DNA of 64,000 nt, taken from assembly GCF_003024385.1 (NCBI RefSeq), contig NZ_PVZN01000010.1, forward strand, positions 114,415 through 178,414, read 5' to 3'. A model generated the notes under the pieces. The model saw only the letters and a list, made by a program, of their open reading frames with translations, was not told the DNA's origin and did not search any database. Shown in pieces: positions 1 to 10,063 of this stretch. Positions within the stretch are counted from its first letter, which is position 1. Every line of letters starts with the position of its first letter. The translations under genes and the position numbers were made by a program. The stretch comes from Pseudomonas sp. BBP2017 (lineage in GTDB: Bacteria > Pseudomonadota > Gammaproteobacteria > Pseudomonadales > Pseudomonadaceae).

Positions 1-900
1 CAGACCCAGGCCGATGGAACGGAAGAAGGCGTGGCGCTGGTAGGCCGGGGCAGGGGCCTGGTTGCTCAACAACTGCGCCAGATCGCCGACGATTACTTCG
101 GGTTGCCAACCATATTGCTCAGCCGCGATGCGCATCTCCCCCGCGCTGCCTGGGGTGGTTACCCGGTAGTCGCAATACACATCCATGGCGCTGAGGCTGG
201 CAGGCGGTACTTCATGGGCGCGTACGGCATTGGTGCTGATCGAGGTGATCAGGGCCGGTTTGCTCAAGGTGGCCGGGTCGATAACCGGGGTGGCCGACGA
301 GGTGCAGAGCATGATCACGTCGGCATCCTCCAGCGCCTGGCCGAGGCTGTCGCTGAGTGTCAGGCGAGGATCGAGGTCAAGCAGCGACTGACGCTGCTCC
401 ATGCTCTGCTCGGCCAGGCTTGGCGAGTACAGACGAATGTCCTGCCACTCGCGCAGGCCGCGAACATAGTGCAGATGGGCACGGGCGATCGGGCCGCTAC
501 CGATCACCGTCAGGCGCCGGGCACTGGCGGCTGCCAGAACATCGACCGCCACCGCGGTGGTGGCGGCGGTACGCGCGGTGGTCAGTTCGCCTGCATCGCA
601 CAGCAGCAGCGGCTGGCCGCTGTCCATGGACATCAGCAGGGTCCAGGCGGTAACTAACGGGCCTTGCTCGCGGACGATGTAGGGCGAGGTTTTCACCCCG
701 TAGACACGCTCTTGCGCCAGCACGCCGCCGTAGTTGATGAAATCACCCTGGCCAGCAGGGAACTCCACCAACTGTTGTGGCGGCTGCACAGCTTGCCCGG
801 CCGCCAGGTCACGGAACAGATTGCGCAGGATCTTCGGGACATCCACCTGCTTTAGCAGTTGGCGAGCGAGCTGTTGGTCGATGACGAGAGGCGCGGACAT
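1..900 (-). CDS. Ornithine cyclodeaminase / mu-crystallin family protein (C-terminus cut by window edge)
   Basis: The minus-strand frame runs open from an ATG at 898-900 to the left edge, giving 300 residues. Family members are usually about 310-330 residues, so only the last few are missing. The middle shows the family's Rossmann nucleotide-binding signature, VIGSGPIARAHLHYV (about residues 132-146). It is preceded by GELTTARTAATTAVAVDVLA, a conserved family segment. Members are NAD(P)-dependent enzymes that cyclise ornithine or reduce cyclic imino acids such as pyrroline-2-carboxylate. The exact substrate cannot be decided from sequence. The gene stands alone, behind a short AT-rich upstream region with a dyad that could be an operator. 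Confidence 0.85.
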   Translation of the reverse strand, partial: MSAPLVIDQQLARQLLKQVDVPKILRNLFRDLAAGQAVQPPQQLVEFPAGQGDFINYGGVLAQERVYGVKTSPYIVREQGPLVTAWTLLMSMDSGQPLLLCDAGELTTARTAATTAVAVDVLAAASARRLTVIGSGPIARAHLHYVRGLREWQDIRLYSPSLAEQSMEQRQSLLDLDPRLTLSDSLGQALEDADVIMLCTSSATPVIDPATLSKPALITSISTNAVRAHEVPPASLSAMDVYCDYRVTTPGSAGEMRIAAEQYGWQPEVIVGDLAQLLSNQAPAPAYQRHAFFRSIGLGL

Positions 901-924
901 ACGAGACTCCAGATAAACTATTTT

Positions 925-937
925 GTCTATTATGGAC
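925..937. promoter_or_regulatory. Possible operator dyad upstream of the cyclodeaminase-family gene
   Basis: The sequence GTCTATTATGGAC forms an imperfect palindrome 25 bp upstream of the ATG, within an AT-rich stretch. Its half-sites resemble GntR-family operators (GT-N-AC type). No regulator gene is visible nearby, so the assignment is speculative. Confidence 0.25.
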
Positions 938-966
938 TATCTGTATATGTGGGCAATATCAACGGC

Positions 967-995
967 ATAAAAAAACGCAGCCAAAGCTGCGTTTT
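967..995 (-). terminator. Rho-independent terminator of rhlB
   Basis: Read on the minus strand, the stem AAAACGCAGC and its complement GCTGCGTTTT enclose a 4-nt loop. A run of T follows. It sits 18 bp past the rhlB stop codon. Confidence 0.85.
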
Positions 996-1012
996 CAGGC
1001 GACCGTCAGTAC

Positions 1013-2452
1013 TCAGTGATGCTTGCGCGGCACTGGCTTGAGCAGCTCGGTTGGCGGCATTTCGCAGCTGATCTTGCGACCCAGCAGCGCTTCGATGGCC
1101 GGCAGCTGGTAGGAGTCATCCTCGCCTGCGAAGCTGATCGACACACCGCTGGTGCCGGCACGGCCGGTACGACCGATACGGTGCACATAGTCGTCGGGAT
1201 CTTCCGGCAGGGTGAAGTTGATCACATGGCTGATGCCGTCGATGTGGATACCGCGACCGGCGACGTCGGTCGCCACCAGCACGGTGATACGGCCTTCGCG
1301 GAAGTTTTCCAGGGTCTTGATGCGCTTGTGCTGAGGCACGTCACCTGACAGCTGGGCGGCGTTGACGCCATCGCGCACCAGGCGTTCTTCGATGCGCCGC
1401 ACTTCATCCTTGCGGTTGGCGAAGACCATTACCCGTTCCCATTTGTTCTCGGTCACCAGGTTGTACAGCAGCTTGTACTTGTCGCTACCGGCCACGGCAT
1501 AGACATGCTGCTCGACGGTTTCACTGGCAACGTTTTCCGGCTCGATCTCGACGATGGCAGGATCGGTGGTCCACTGCTTGGCAAGGTTCATCACGTCTTC
1601 GGTGAAGGTCGCGGAGAACAGCAGGGTCTGGCGTTCGCTCTTCGGCGGGGTCTGGCGGATGATCTGCCGTACCTGCGGGATGAAGCCCATGTCGAGCATG
1701 CGGTCGGCTTCGTCCAGTACCAGTACCTCGACCATGTCCAGGTGCGCTTCACCGCGCTGGTTGAAGTCCAGCAGACGGCCAGGGGTGGCGACCAGGATGT
1801 CGCAGTGGCGTGCTTCGAGGGCCTTGAGCTGCTTGTCGAAGTCCATGCCGCCAACGAAGGTCATCACGTTCAGACCGGTGTACTTGGTCAGCGCCGCGGC
1901 GTCTTTGGCGATCTGTACCACCAGCTCCCGGGTCGGGGCGATGATCAGTGCCCGTGGCTCGCCCATGTAGCGCTCTTTCGGCGGTGGGGTCTGCTGCAAC
2001 TGGGTGATGATCGAGATCAGGAAGGCCGCGGTCTTGCCGGTGCCGGTCTGGGCGCGGCCAATGGCGTCCTTGCCGCGCAGGGTATAACCCAGCACTTGCG
2101 CCTGGATCGGCGTGCAATAAGGAAAGCCCAGGTCGTGGATCGCATGCATCAGCTCAGGCGAGAGCTTGAAGTCATGGAAGCGGGTCTTGCCTTCTTGCGG
2201 CTCGACCACGAAATCTTCCAGCTTCCAGGTGGAGGCTGCAGGTTTTGGCTTGCGCTCACGGCGCGGTTTGGGCTCGGCCGGCTTTTCGGCGCGTGCCGGC
2301 TTGGCGGCCTCGACTTCGGTTTTGAGCGGGGCGGCCGGGGCAGGGGCCTGGGGTACTGCGGGTGGCTGCTTCACAGGGGCAGCGCTTTCGGTGGCGAGTT
2401 GCTCAACCTCGCTCTTGCCGAACATCTTCTTGAGTGCTTTGAGCACGGTCAT
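1013..2452 (-). CDS. rhlB: DEAD-box ATP-dependent RNA helicase RhlB
   Basis: This 479-residue protein unwinds RNA and in gammaproteobacteria assists the RNase E degradosome. Residues 1-75 are a low-complexity Ala/Pro/Lys/Arg-rich extension, which explains the length above E. coli RhlB (421). The helicase core follows: a Q motif around 93-118, Walker A AQTGTGKT at 134-141, DEAD at 247-250, SAT at 280-282 and HRIGRTGR at 424-431. The gene is monocistronic and ends at a strong terminator. Other DEAD-box paralogues (RhlE, SrmB) are possible, but the overall sequence and the basic N-terminal tail fit Pseudomonas RhlB best. Confidence 0.9.
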   Translation of the reverse strand: MTVLKALKKMFGKSEVEQLATESAAPVKQPPAVPQAPAPAAPLKTEVEAAKPARAEKPAEPKPRRERKPKPAASTWKLEDFVVEPQEGKTRFHDFKLSPELMHAIHDLGFPYCTPIQAQVLGYTLRGKDAIGRAQTGTGKTAAFLISIITQLQQTPPPKERYMGEPRALIIAPTRELVVQIAKDAAALTKYTGLNVMTFVGGMDFDKQLKALEARHCDILVATPGRLLDFNQRGEAHLDMVEVLVLDEADRMLDMGFIPQVRQIIRQTPPKSERQTLLFSATFTEDVMNLAKQWTTDPAIVEIEPENVASETVEQHVYAVAGSDKYKLLYNLVTENKWERVMVFANRKDEVRRIEERLVRDGVNAAQLSGDVPQHKRIKTLENFREGRITVLVATDVAGRGIHIDGISHVINFTLPEDPDDYVHRIGRTGRAGTSGVSISFAGEDDSYQLPAIEALLGRKISCEMPPTELLKPVPRKHH

Positions 2453-2548
2453 CTCATCAATTGGTTAAGGAATGTACGCCGGCCAGTGTAATGCAAGAAA
2501 CGGGCGCGGCGTAGTGGATTGCACTGACAACTACAGGGAAGTTTTCAT

Positions 2549-3541
<993 letters not shown>

Positions 3542-4570
3542 ATGAAGATGTTGAAATCCACCCTTGCAGTGGTTACCGCTGCTACCGTACTCGGTATCAG
3601 TGGTATCGCACAGGCAGGTGCGACCCTGGACGCGGTACAGAAGAAGGGCTTCGTTCAGTGTGGCGTCAGTGACGGCTTGCCGGGCTTCTCGGTTCCGGAT
3701 GCCAAGGGCAATATCGTCGGTATCGACGCAGACGTCTGCCGCGCAGTGGCCGCAGCTGTGTTCGGCGATGCCAAGAAGGTCAAGTTCAGCCAGCTCAACG
3801 CCAAGGAGCGTTTCACCGCGCTGCAGTCCGGCGAAGTTGACGTGCTGTCGCGTAACACCACCTGGACCAGCTCGCGTGACGCGGGCATGGGCCTGGTGTT
3901 CGCCGGTGTTACCTATTACGACGGTATCGGTTTCCTGGTCAACAAGAAGCTCGGCGTTTCCAGCGCCAAGGAGCTGGACGGTGCAACCATCTGCATCCAG
4001 GCCGGTACTACCACCGAACTCAACGTTTCCGACTATTTCCGCGCCAATGGCCTGAAGTACACCCCGATCACCTTCGACACCTCTGACGAAAGCGCCAAGT
4101 CGCTGGAGTCCGGTCGTTGCGACGTGCTGACTTCGGATAAGTCGCAGCTCTACGCACAGCGCTCCAAGCTGGCCGCCCCGGCCGACTACGTAGTGCTGCC
4201 GGAAACCATTTCCAAGGAACCGCTGGGCCCAGTGGTACGTAAAGGCGATGAAGAGTGGTTCAGCATCGTCAAGTGGACCCTGTTCGCCATGCTCAATGCC
4301 GAAGAAATGGGCATCAACTCGAAGAACGTCGAGGCAGAAGCCAAAGCCACCAAGAACCCTGACGTGGCCCGCATGCTCGGCGCCGACGGTGAGTACGGCA
4401 AGGACCTGAAGCTGCCGAAGGACTGGGTAGTGCAGATCGTCAAGCAGGTCGGTAACTACGGTGAAGTCTTCGAGAAGAACCTGGGCAAGGAAACCCCACT
4501 GCAAATCGACCGCGGCCTGAACGCTCTGTGGAACAACGGCGGCATCCAGTACGCGCCACCGGTGCGCTGA
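3542..4570 (+). CDS. aapJ: General L-amino-acid ABC transporter, periplasmic binding protein AapJ
   Basis: A 342-residue solute-binding protein. The signal peptide covers residues 1-25, with an AQA-G cleavage site. Mature sequence such as GFVQCGVSDGLPGFS and SRNTTWTSSRD is typical of the AapJ/BztA branch, which binds a broad range of L-amino acids and delivers them to AapQM. It is the first gene of aapJQMP and is separated from aapQ by a GC-rich stem-loop. That arrangement commonly keeps binding-protein mRNA more abundant than permease mRNA. The likely driver is the sigma-54 element at 3342. Assignment to AapJ rather than a glutamate-specific protein rests on the long form and the linked AapQM pair. 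Confidence 0.93.
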   Translation: MKMLKSTLAVVTAATVLGISGIAQAGATLDAVQKKGFVQCGVSDGLPGFSVPDAKGNIVGIDADVCRAVAAAVFGDAKKVKFSQLNAKERFTALQSGEVDVLSRNTTWTSSRDAGMGLVFAGVTYYDGIGFLVNKKLGVSSAKELDGATICIQAGTTTELNVSDYFRANGLKYTPITFDTSDESAKSLESGRCDVLTSDKSQLYAQRSKLAAPADYVVLPETISKEPLGPVVRKGDEEWFSIVKWTLFAMLNAEEMGINSKNVEAEAKATKNPDVARMLGADGEYGKDLKLPKDWVVQIVKQVGNYGEVFEKNLGKETPLQIDRGLNALWNNGGIQYAPPVR

Positions 4571-4578
4571 CGGTTGCG

Positions 4579-4607
4579 GCCTGCGGCGGCACATGGCCGC
4601 CGCAGGC
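4579..4607 (+). other. Stem-loop between aapJ and aapQ (mRNA stabiliser / attenuator)
   Basis: A perfect 12-bp stem, GCCTGCGGCGGC, pairs with its complement across the loop ACATG, 8 bp after the aapJ stop. There is no T tract, so it is unlikely to be an efficient terminator. It more likely protects the aapJ message from 3' exonucleases. Confidence 0.7.
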
Positions 4608-4637
4608 TGTTCGCATCCCTTCCTTGCGGGGCATTAC

Positions 4638-5816
4638 ATGCAAAATCAAATCGGCGCACCTAAGGGGCTTTCCCTTAACGATCCACGTGTGCGTGCGTGG
4701 CTATTCCAGATACTCACCATCGTCTTCGTGGTCGGCCTGGGCTGGTATCTGTTTCACAACACCCAGACCAACCTGCAACACCGCGGGATCACTTCGGGCT
4801 TCGACTTTCTCGAACGCAGTGCCGGCTTCGGTATTGCACAGCACCTGATCCCCTACACCGAGCAGGACAGTTATGCCCGGGTATTCGTCATCGGCTTGCT
4901 CAACACCCTGCTGGTGACCTTTATCGGCATCATCCTGGCGACCCTGCTGGGGTTCATCATCGGTGTGGCCCGGTTGTCACCGAACTGGATGATCAACAAG
5001 CTGGCCACTGTGTATGTCGAGACTTTCCGTAACATCCCACCGCTGTTGCAGATCCTGTTCTGGTACTTCGCGGTGTTCCTGACCCTGCCGGGACCGCGGG
5101 GCAGTATCAATATCAGCGACGCCTTCTTTATCAGCAACCGCGGCCTGAACATGCCCGGTGCCTCCATGGCCGAAGGATTCTGGCCATTCGTCATCAGCCT
5201 GGTGCTGGCTATCGTTGCCATTGTGGTGATGGTGCGCCTGGCCAACCGGCGCTTTGAGGCCACTGGCGAGCCGTTCCACAAGTTCTGGGTCGGATTGTTC
5301 CTGTTTTTCGGCATTCCAGCGCTCAGCGTGGTGCTGTCGGGTAGCCCGTTGCACTGGGAAATGCCGCAGCTCAAGGGGTTCAACTTCGTTGGTGGCTGGG
5401 TGCTGATCCCCGAGCTGCTGGCCCTGACCCTGGCCCTGACCATCTACACCGCAGCGTTCATCGCCGAGATCGTGCGTTCGGGTATTCGTTCGGTCAGCTA
5501 TGGCCAGACCGAAGCGGCCCGCTCCCTGGGGCTGCGTGAAGGTCCGACCCTGCGCAAGGTGATCATTCCCCAGGCGCTGCGGGTGATCATTCCACCGTTG
5601 ACCAGCCAGTACCTGAACTTGGCGAAGAACTCTTCGCTGGCGGCCGGTATCGGTTATCCGGAAATGGTCTCGTTGTTCGCCGGGACCGTGCTCAACCAGA
5701 CCGGCCAGGCTATCGAGGTGATCGCCATCACCATGAGCGTCTACCTGGCCATCAGCATCAGCATTTCCCTGCTGATGAACTGGTACAACAAGCGCATTGC
5801 GCTGATCGAGCGGTGA
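4638..5816 (+). CDS. aapQ: General L-amino-acid ABC transporter, permease AapQ
   Basis: A 392-residue inner-membrane permease. It has several hydrophobic helices and, near the C-terminus, the binding-protein-dependent transport signature EAARSLGLREGPTLRKVIIP, which contacts the ATPase. The insert between the first helices, longer than in simple HisM-type permeases, is characteristic of AapQ/BztB. The ATG at 4638 (MQNQIGAPKG) was preferred to an in-frame ATG at 4593 because the upstream one would start inside the stem-loop and lacks family similarity. It is co-transcribed with aapM 10 bp downstream. Confidence 0.92.
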   Translation: MQNQIGAPKGLSLNDPRVRAWLFQILTIVFVVGLGWYLFHNTQTNLQHRGITSGFDFLERSAGFGIAQHLIPYTEQDSYARVFVIGLLNTLLVTFIGIILATLLGFIIGVARLSPNWMINKLATVYVETFRNIPPLLQILFWYFAVFLTLPGPRGSINISDAFFISNRGLNMPGASMAEGFWPFVISLVLAIVAIVVMVRLANRRFEATGEPFHKFWVGLFLFFGIPALSVVLSGSPLHWEMPQLKGFNFVGGWVLIPELLALTLALTIYTAAFIAEIVRSGIRSVSYGQTEAARSLGLREGPTLRKVIIPQALRVIIPPLTSQYLNLAKNSSLAAGIGYPEMVSLFAGTVLNQTGQAIEVIAITMSVYLAISISISLLMNWYNKRIALIER

Positions 5817-5826
5817 GGACACGCGC

Positions 5827-6924
5827 ATGACTACCCATGTTTTCAAACCTGATATGCCGCCACCGGTGAGAACCGTCGGCGTGCTGGCCTGGATGCGCGC
5901 CAACCTGTTCTCCAGCTGGCTCAACACCCTGCTCACGCTGTTTGCCCTGTACCTGGTGTGGCTGATCGTGCCGCCGCTGCTGCAGTGGTCGATCTTTGAC
6001 GCCAACTGGGTCGGCACCACCCGCGCCGATTGCACCAAGGACGGCGCTTGCTGGGTGTTCATTCAGCAGCGTTTTGGCCAGTTCATGTACGGTTACTATC
6101 CGACTGAACTGCGATGGCGCGTCGACCTGACCGTGTGGCTGGCAGTGATCGGCGCAGCGCCGCTGTTCATCGCGCGTTTCCCGCACAAGGCGATCTACGG
6201 TCTGAGCTTCCTGGTGCTGTACCCGATCATCGCCTATACCCTGCTGCACGGCGGTTATCTGGGCCTGGCCACGGTGCCGACCAGCCAATGGGGCGGGCTG
6301 ATGCTGACCCTGGTGATCGCCACTGTCGGTATCGTCGGCGCCTTGCCGCTGGGTATCCTGCTGGCGCTGGGGCGGCGTTCGAACATGCCGGCGGTGAAGG
6401 TGGTGTGCGTGACCTTCATCGAGTTCTGGCGCGGCGTACCGTTGATCACCGTGCTGTTCATGTCATCGGTCATGCTGCCGCTGTTCCTGCCTGAAGGCAT
6501 GAGCTTCGACAAGCTGCTGCGGGCGATGATCGGGGTCATTCTGTTCCAGTCGGCGTATATCGCCGAAGTGGTGCGCGGTGGTCTGCAGGCCATCCCCAAA
6601 GGCCAGTATGAAGCCGCCGCGGCGATGGGCCTGGGTTACTGGCGCTCAATGGGCCTGGTGATCCTGCCGCAAGCCCTCAAGCTGGTGATTCCCGGCATCG
6701 TCAACACCTTCATTGCCCTGTTCAAGGACACGAGCCTGGTGATCATCATCGGCCTGTTCGACCTGCTCAACAGCGTCAAGCAAGCCGCTGCCGACCCGAC
6801 CTGGCTGGGCATGGCGACCGAGGGCTATGTGTTTGCCGCCCTGGTTTTCTGGATTTTCTGTTTCGGTATGTCCCGCTACTCCATGCATCTGGAGCGCAAG
6901 CTGGACACAGGCCACAAGCGTTAG
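5827..6924 (+). CDS. aapM: General L-amino-acid ABC transporter, permease AapM
   Basis: A 365-residue integral membrane protein and second permease half of the transporter. It shows hydrophobic segments at about 30-50, 95-115, 122-145 and across the C-terminal half. The EAA loop around [20 protein letters not shown] is the coupling site for AapP. The soluble loop near residues 58-75, containing two cysteines, fits the AapM/BztC branch. The start ATG follows a GAGGACACGC region just after aapQ. Its stop is overlapped by the ribosome binding site of aapP (TAGGAG). Confidence 0.92.
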   Translation: MTTHVFKPDMPPPVRTVGVLAWMRANLFSSWLNTLLTLFALYLVWLIVPPLLQWSIFDANWVGTTRADCTKDGACWVFIQQRFGQFMYGYYPTELRWRVDLTVWLAVIGAAPLFIARFPHKAIYGLSFLVLYPIIAYTLLHGGYLGLATVPTSQWGGLMLTLVIATVGIVGALPLGILLALGRRSNMPAVKVVCVTFIEFWRGVPLITVLFMSSVMLPLFLPEGMSFDKLLRAMIGVILFQSAYIAEVVRGGLQAIPKGQYEAAAAMGLGYWRSMGLVILPQALKLVIPGIVNTFIALFKDTSLVIIIGLFDLLNSVKQAAADPTWLGMATEGYVFAALVFWIFCFGMSRYSMHLERKLDTGHKR

Positions 6925-6934
6925 GAGTGTTCCC

Positions 6935-7699
6935 ATGAGTGAAGCGATCAAACAGCCTGTGAGCCCTGAAGGCATTATTCAGATGCAGGGCGTGAACAAA
7001 TGGTACGGCCAGTTCCACGTGCTCAAGGACATCAACCTGAATGTGCGCCAGGGCGAACGTATCGTCCTGTGCGGGCCGTCGGGCTCGGGCAAGTCCACCA
7101 CCATCCGCTGCCTCAACCGCCTGGAAGAGCATCAGCAGGGCCGCATCGTGGTCGATGGCGTGGAGCTGACCAACGACCTCAAGCAGATCGAAGCGATCCG
7201 TCGTGAAGTCGGCATGGTGTTCCAGCATTTCAACCTGTTTCCGCACCTGACCATCTTGCAGAACTGCACCCTGGCGCCGATGTGGGTGCGCAAGATGCCC
7301 AAGCGCAAGGCCGAGGAAATCGCCATGCACTACCTGGAGCGGGTGCGGATTCCGGAGCAGGCCAACAAGTTCCCGGGGCAATTGTCCGGAGGTCAGCAGC
7401 AGCGGGTGGCGATTGCCCGTGCGCTGTGCATGAAGCCGAAGATCATGCTGTTCGACGAACCGACCTCGGCGCTCGATCCAGAGATGGTCAAGGAAGTGCT
7501 CGACACCATGGTCAGCCTGGCGGAAGACGGCATGACCATGCTTTGTGTGACCCACGAGATGGGCTTTGCCCGCACTGTGGCGAACCGGGTGATCTTCATG
7601 GACAAAGGCGAGATCGTTGAACAGGCGGCGCCGGACGACTTCTTCGACCGGCCGCAGAACGAGCGGACCAAGCTGTTCCTGAGTCAGATTCTGCACTGA
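6935..7699 (+). CDS. aapP: General L-amino-acid ABC transporter, ATPase AapP
   Basis: A 254-residue ABC ATPase that powers amino-acid import through AapQM. Walker [10 protein letters not shown] is at 47-55, the signature LSGGQQQR at 150-157 and Walker [10 protein letters not shown] at 170-178. A switch histidine follows in CVTHEMGFA. The start ATG at 6935 lies 8 bp after the Shine-Dalgarno sequence TAGGAG, which overlaps the aapM stop codon. A frame extends upstream to 6827, but it only shadows aapM. The gene is last in the operon and is followed by a very long inverted repeat. Confidence 0.94.
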   Translation: MSEAIKQPVSPEGIIQMQGVNKWYGQFHVLKDINLNVRQGERIVLCGPSGSGKSTTIRCLNRLEEHQQGRIVVDGVELTNDLKQIEAIRREVGMVFQHFNLFPHLTILQNCTLAPMWVRKMPKRKAEEIAMHYLERVRIPEQANKFPGQLSGGQQQRVAIARALCMKPKIMLFDEPTSALDPEMVKEVLDTMVSLAEDGMTMLCVTHEMGFARTVANRVIFMDKGEIVEQAAPDDFFDRPQNERTKLFLSQILH

Positions 7700-7707
7700 C
7701 ATTATTG

Positions 7708-7762
7708 GGGCTGCTTCGCCCCCCATCGCCAGCACTGCTGGCGATGGGGGGCGAAGCAGCCC
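7708..7762. repeat. Perfect 27-bp inverted repeat between convergent aapP and algW (bidirectional terminator-like)
   Basis: Positions 7708-7734 are perfectly complementary to 7736-7762, with one central base. The arm begins GGGCTGCTTCGCCCCCCATC and continues with GCCAGCA. It lies 8 bp after the aapP stop and 13 bp from the end of algW, so it can stop or stabilise both transcripts. Its inner half CCATCGCCAGCA recurs in the inverted repeat at 58640-58696, so it belongs to a repeat family. Confidence 0.85.
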
Positions 7763-7775
7763 TGGTTTTAGCGGA

Positions 7776-8933
7776 TCAGTTTTCTTCTTTAGCCACCGGT
7801 GTCGGCGGTGGACGCAAGCCGATTTCCGCGGTCAGCTTCAATTCCTTGCCGTTACGTATCACCTGGATCGCCACCTTGTCGTTGGGTTTGATCCGCGCCA
7901 CCTGGTTCATCGAGCGACGACCATCTCCGGCCGGTTCGCCGTTGATGCTGAGAATCACATCACCCAGTTGCAGGCCGGCCTTTTGCGCCGGACCGTCGCG
8001 GAAAATCCCTGCCACCACGATCCCCGGACGCCCCTGCATGCCGAACGATTCGGCCAGCTCCTGGCTCAGCGGCTGCACTTCGATACCCAGCCAGCCACGA
8101 ATGACCTGACCGTGCTCGATGATCGCCTTCATGACCTCCAGCGCCAGCTTGGTCGGGATTGCGAAGCCGATGCCTTGGGAACCGCCGGACTTGGAGAAGA
8201 TCGCCGTGTTGATGCCGGTCAGGTTGCCGTTGGCGTCGACCAGCGCACCACCGGAATTGCCTGGGTTGATCGCCGCGTCGGTCTGGATGAAGTCTTCGTA
8301 GTTGTTCAGACCCAGCTGGTTGCGGCCGGTAGCACTGATGATACCCATGGTGACGGTCTGGCCGACACCGAAGGGGTTGCCGATGGCCAGGGCGACGTCG
8401 CCGATATGAATGTTGTCGGAGCGGCCAATGGTGATCGACGGCAGGTTCTTCAGGTCGATCTTGAGGACCGCAAGGTCAGTTTCCGGGTCGCTGCCGATGA
8501 CCCGCGCCAGGGTTTCGCGGCCGTCCTTGAGCGCCACCACGATCTGGTCGGCACCGGAGGTCACATGGTTGTTGGTCAGCAAATAGCCTTCCGGGCTCAT
8601 GATCACCGCCGAGCCCAGGCTTGACTCCCAGCGCCGCTGTTTGGGCAGGTTGTCGCCGAAGAAACGGCGGAACTGCGGGTCTTCGAACAGCGGGTGCGCG
8701 GTTTTGTTGACCACTTTTGTGGTGTACAGGTTGGCCACCGCTGGCGCGGCAATGCTCACGGCGTCGGCGTAGGACACCGGGCCCTGCATGATCCGCGTGG
8801 TTTGCGGTGCCTGCTGCAGGTTGACGTCCTGGCTGGGCAGGCCGACCCATTGTGGAAAGCGCTGGATGACCAGCAGGGCGATCAGCACGCCGACCAGCAG
8901 CGGCCAGGCAAAGTAACGCAAAGCCTTGAACAT
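7776..8933 (-). CDS. algW: Periplasmic site-1 serine protease AlgW (DegS family)
   Basis: A 385-residue HtrA-type protease. It starts regulated cleavage of the anti-sigma factor MucA, releasing AlgU (sigma-22) under envelope stress. A single N-terminal anchor helix (about 7-24) places the domain in the periplasm. The triad is His123 (TNNHVTS), Asp153 (ETDLAV) and Ser227 (NPGNSGG), with Ser227 matching the reported AlgW nucleophile. One PDZ domain spans about 280-370. A single PDZ and an uncleaved anchor separate it from MucD/DegP. It is transcribed alone, convergent with the aap operon. Confidence 0.95.
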   Translation of the reverse strand: MFKALRYFAWPLLVGVLIALLVIQRFPQWVGLPSQDVNLQQAPQTTRIMQGPVSYADAVSIAAPAVANLYTTKVVNKTAHPLFEDPQFRRFFGDNLPKQRRWESSLGSAVIMSPEGYLLTNNHVTSGADQIVVALKDGRETLARVIGSDPETDLAVLKIDLKNLPSITIGRSDNIHIGDVALAIGNPFGVGQTVTMGIISATGRNQLGLNNYEDFIQTDAAINPGNSGGALVDANGNLTGINTAIFSKSGGSQGIGFAIPTKLALEVMKAIIEHGQVIRGWLGIEVQPLSQELAESFGMQGRPGIVVAGIFRDGPAQKAGLQLGDVILSINGEPAGDGRRSMNQVARIKPNDKVAIQVIRNGKELKLTAEIGLRPPPTPVAKEEN

Positions 8934-9105
8934 TGAGCGAATCCTGGGAGTGGGCAGAGGGCCGTTAAACTGCGTGGGAGCGAGCGCGCGCGATCATACT
9001 GCGACCGAAGCGGTGCAGGAACTGTTAAATCGCAGTCGAGCCGTGGCAACAGCGTGCAGGCCCCCAGGCAACCGCCGTCGGTTTCCCCAAACCCGGCGAC
9101 GGCCC

Positions 9106-9122
9106 ATAATGGCGGTCATTAT
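9106..9122. promoter_or_regulatory. Inverted repeat in the algW / NIF3 divergent promoter region
   Basis: ATAATG-GCGGT-CATTAT is a perfect 6+6 dyad with 5-bp spacing, 46 bp upstream of the NIF3-family ATG. Each arm also resembles a -10 hexamer, so it may be an operator or two opposed -10 boxes. A GC-rich stem (GCCGTCG ... CGACGGC, about 9074-9103) lies just upstream. No regulator can be named. Confidence 0.3.
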
Positions 9123-9168
9123 ACGGGGCCTTGCGCCGCGCTGAACTGCTGAATTGAGGAGTCTTTTC

Positions 9169-9927
9169 ATGGCTGTTGCCCTGAGCACCCTGGTCGAGGA
9201 AGCTGAACGCTACCTTGGCAGCACAAAAATCCAGGATTACTGCCCCAATGGCCTGCAGGTTGAAGGGCGCCCGCAGGTGACCCGCATCGTCAGTGGCGTT
9301 ACCGCCAGCCAGGCGTTGCTGGATGCGGCGGTCGAGGCCGAAGCCGACCTGGTGCTGGTGCACCACGGATATTTCTGGAAAGGCGAGAACCCGTGTATCA
9401 CCGGGATGAAGCAGCGCCGGCTGAAAACCTTGTTGAAGAATGATCTGAGCTTGCTGGCCTATCACCTGCCGCTGGACCTGCACCCTGAAGTCGGCAACAA
9501 CGTGCAGCTGGCTCGTCAGCTCGATATCACCGTCGAAGGCCCGCTGGACCCTGACGACCCGCGGGTGGTCGGCCTGGTCGGCTCGCTGGCCGAGCCCATG
9601 TCGGCGCGGGACTTCGCCCGCAAGGTGCAGGAGGTCATGGGTCGTGAGCCACTGGTGATCGAGGGCGAGCAGATCATCCGTCGGGTTGGCTGGTGTACCG
9701 GCGGCGGCCAGGGTTACATCGACCAGGCAATCGCCGCTGGTGTCGACCTGTTCCTCAGTGGTGAGGCGTCTGAGCAGACGTTCCACAGCGCCCGGGAGAA
9801 CGGCATCAGTTTCATCGCCGCCGGCCACCATGCCACCGAGCGTTATGGCGTGCAGGCGCTGGGTGATTACCTGGCACGGCGTTTCGCCCTGGAGCACCTG
9901 TTTATCGACTGTCCGAACCCGATCTGA
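9169..9927 (+). CDS. NIF3/DUF34 family dinuclear metal-binding protein
   Basis: A 252-residue NIF3-like protein (YbgI in E. coli). The family forms hexameric toroids with a two-metal site. The metal ligands are visible in VLVHHGYFWKG and in the C-terminal GHHATERYGV. The biochemical role of the family is unsettled; proposals include GTP cyclohydrolase-like or metal-insertion functions. The start ATG at 9169 follows GAGGAGTC with good spacing, while an in-frame ATG at 9154 has no ribosome binding site. It is monocistronic, between algW and cysD. Confidence 0.9.
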   Translation: MAVALSTLVEEAERYLGSTKIQDYCPNGLQVEGRPQVTRIVSGVTASQALLDAAVEAEADLVLVHHGYFWKGENPCITGMKQRRLKTLLKNDLSLLAYHLPLDLHPEVGNNVQLARQLDITVEGPLDPDDPRVVGLVGSLAEPMSARDFARKVQEVMGREPLVIEGEQIIRRVGWCTGGGQGYIDQAIAAGVDLFLSGEASEQTFHSARENGISFIAAGHHATERYGVQALGDYLARRFALEHLFIDCPNPI

Positions 9928-9955
9928 GACTAAAACGGCAGGGCATATTCTTATA

Positions 9956-9984
9956 TTGTTTCGTTCTAGTCGGGCGCCTAAATA
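9956..9984 (+). promoter_or_regulatory. Candidate sigma-70 promoter for cysD
   Basis: TTGTTT (9956-9961), a 17-bp spacer and TAAATA (9979-9984) lie 80 bp upstream of cysD. The AT-rich stretch just before it would suit CysB binding, as is usual for cys genes. The octamer TCGGGCGC occurs twice (9970-9977 and 9988-9995). This is a motif match only. Confidence 0.4.
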
Positions 9985-10063
9985 GAATCGGGCGCTGTGA
10001 TAAAGTGACCCGCTCGAACACGGCCCGCTGGCCGTCCATAAGATCGTATTTCCGTGAGTAGCC

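Noticed and set aside
1..900. Plus-strand frames at 31-657 and 664-855 as genes
   Set aside because: They are shadows of the minus-strand cyclodeaminase-family gene, which has clear Rossmann and family motifs.
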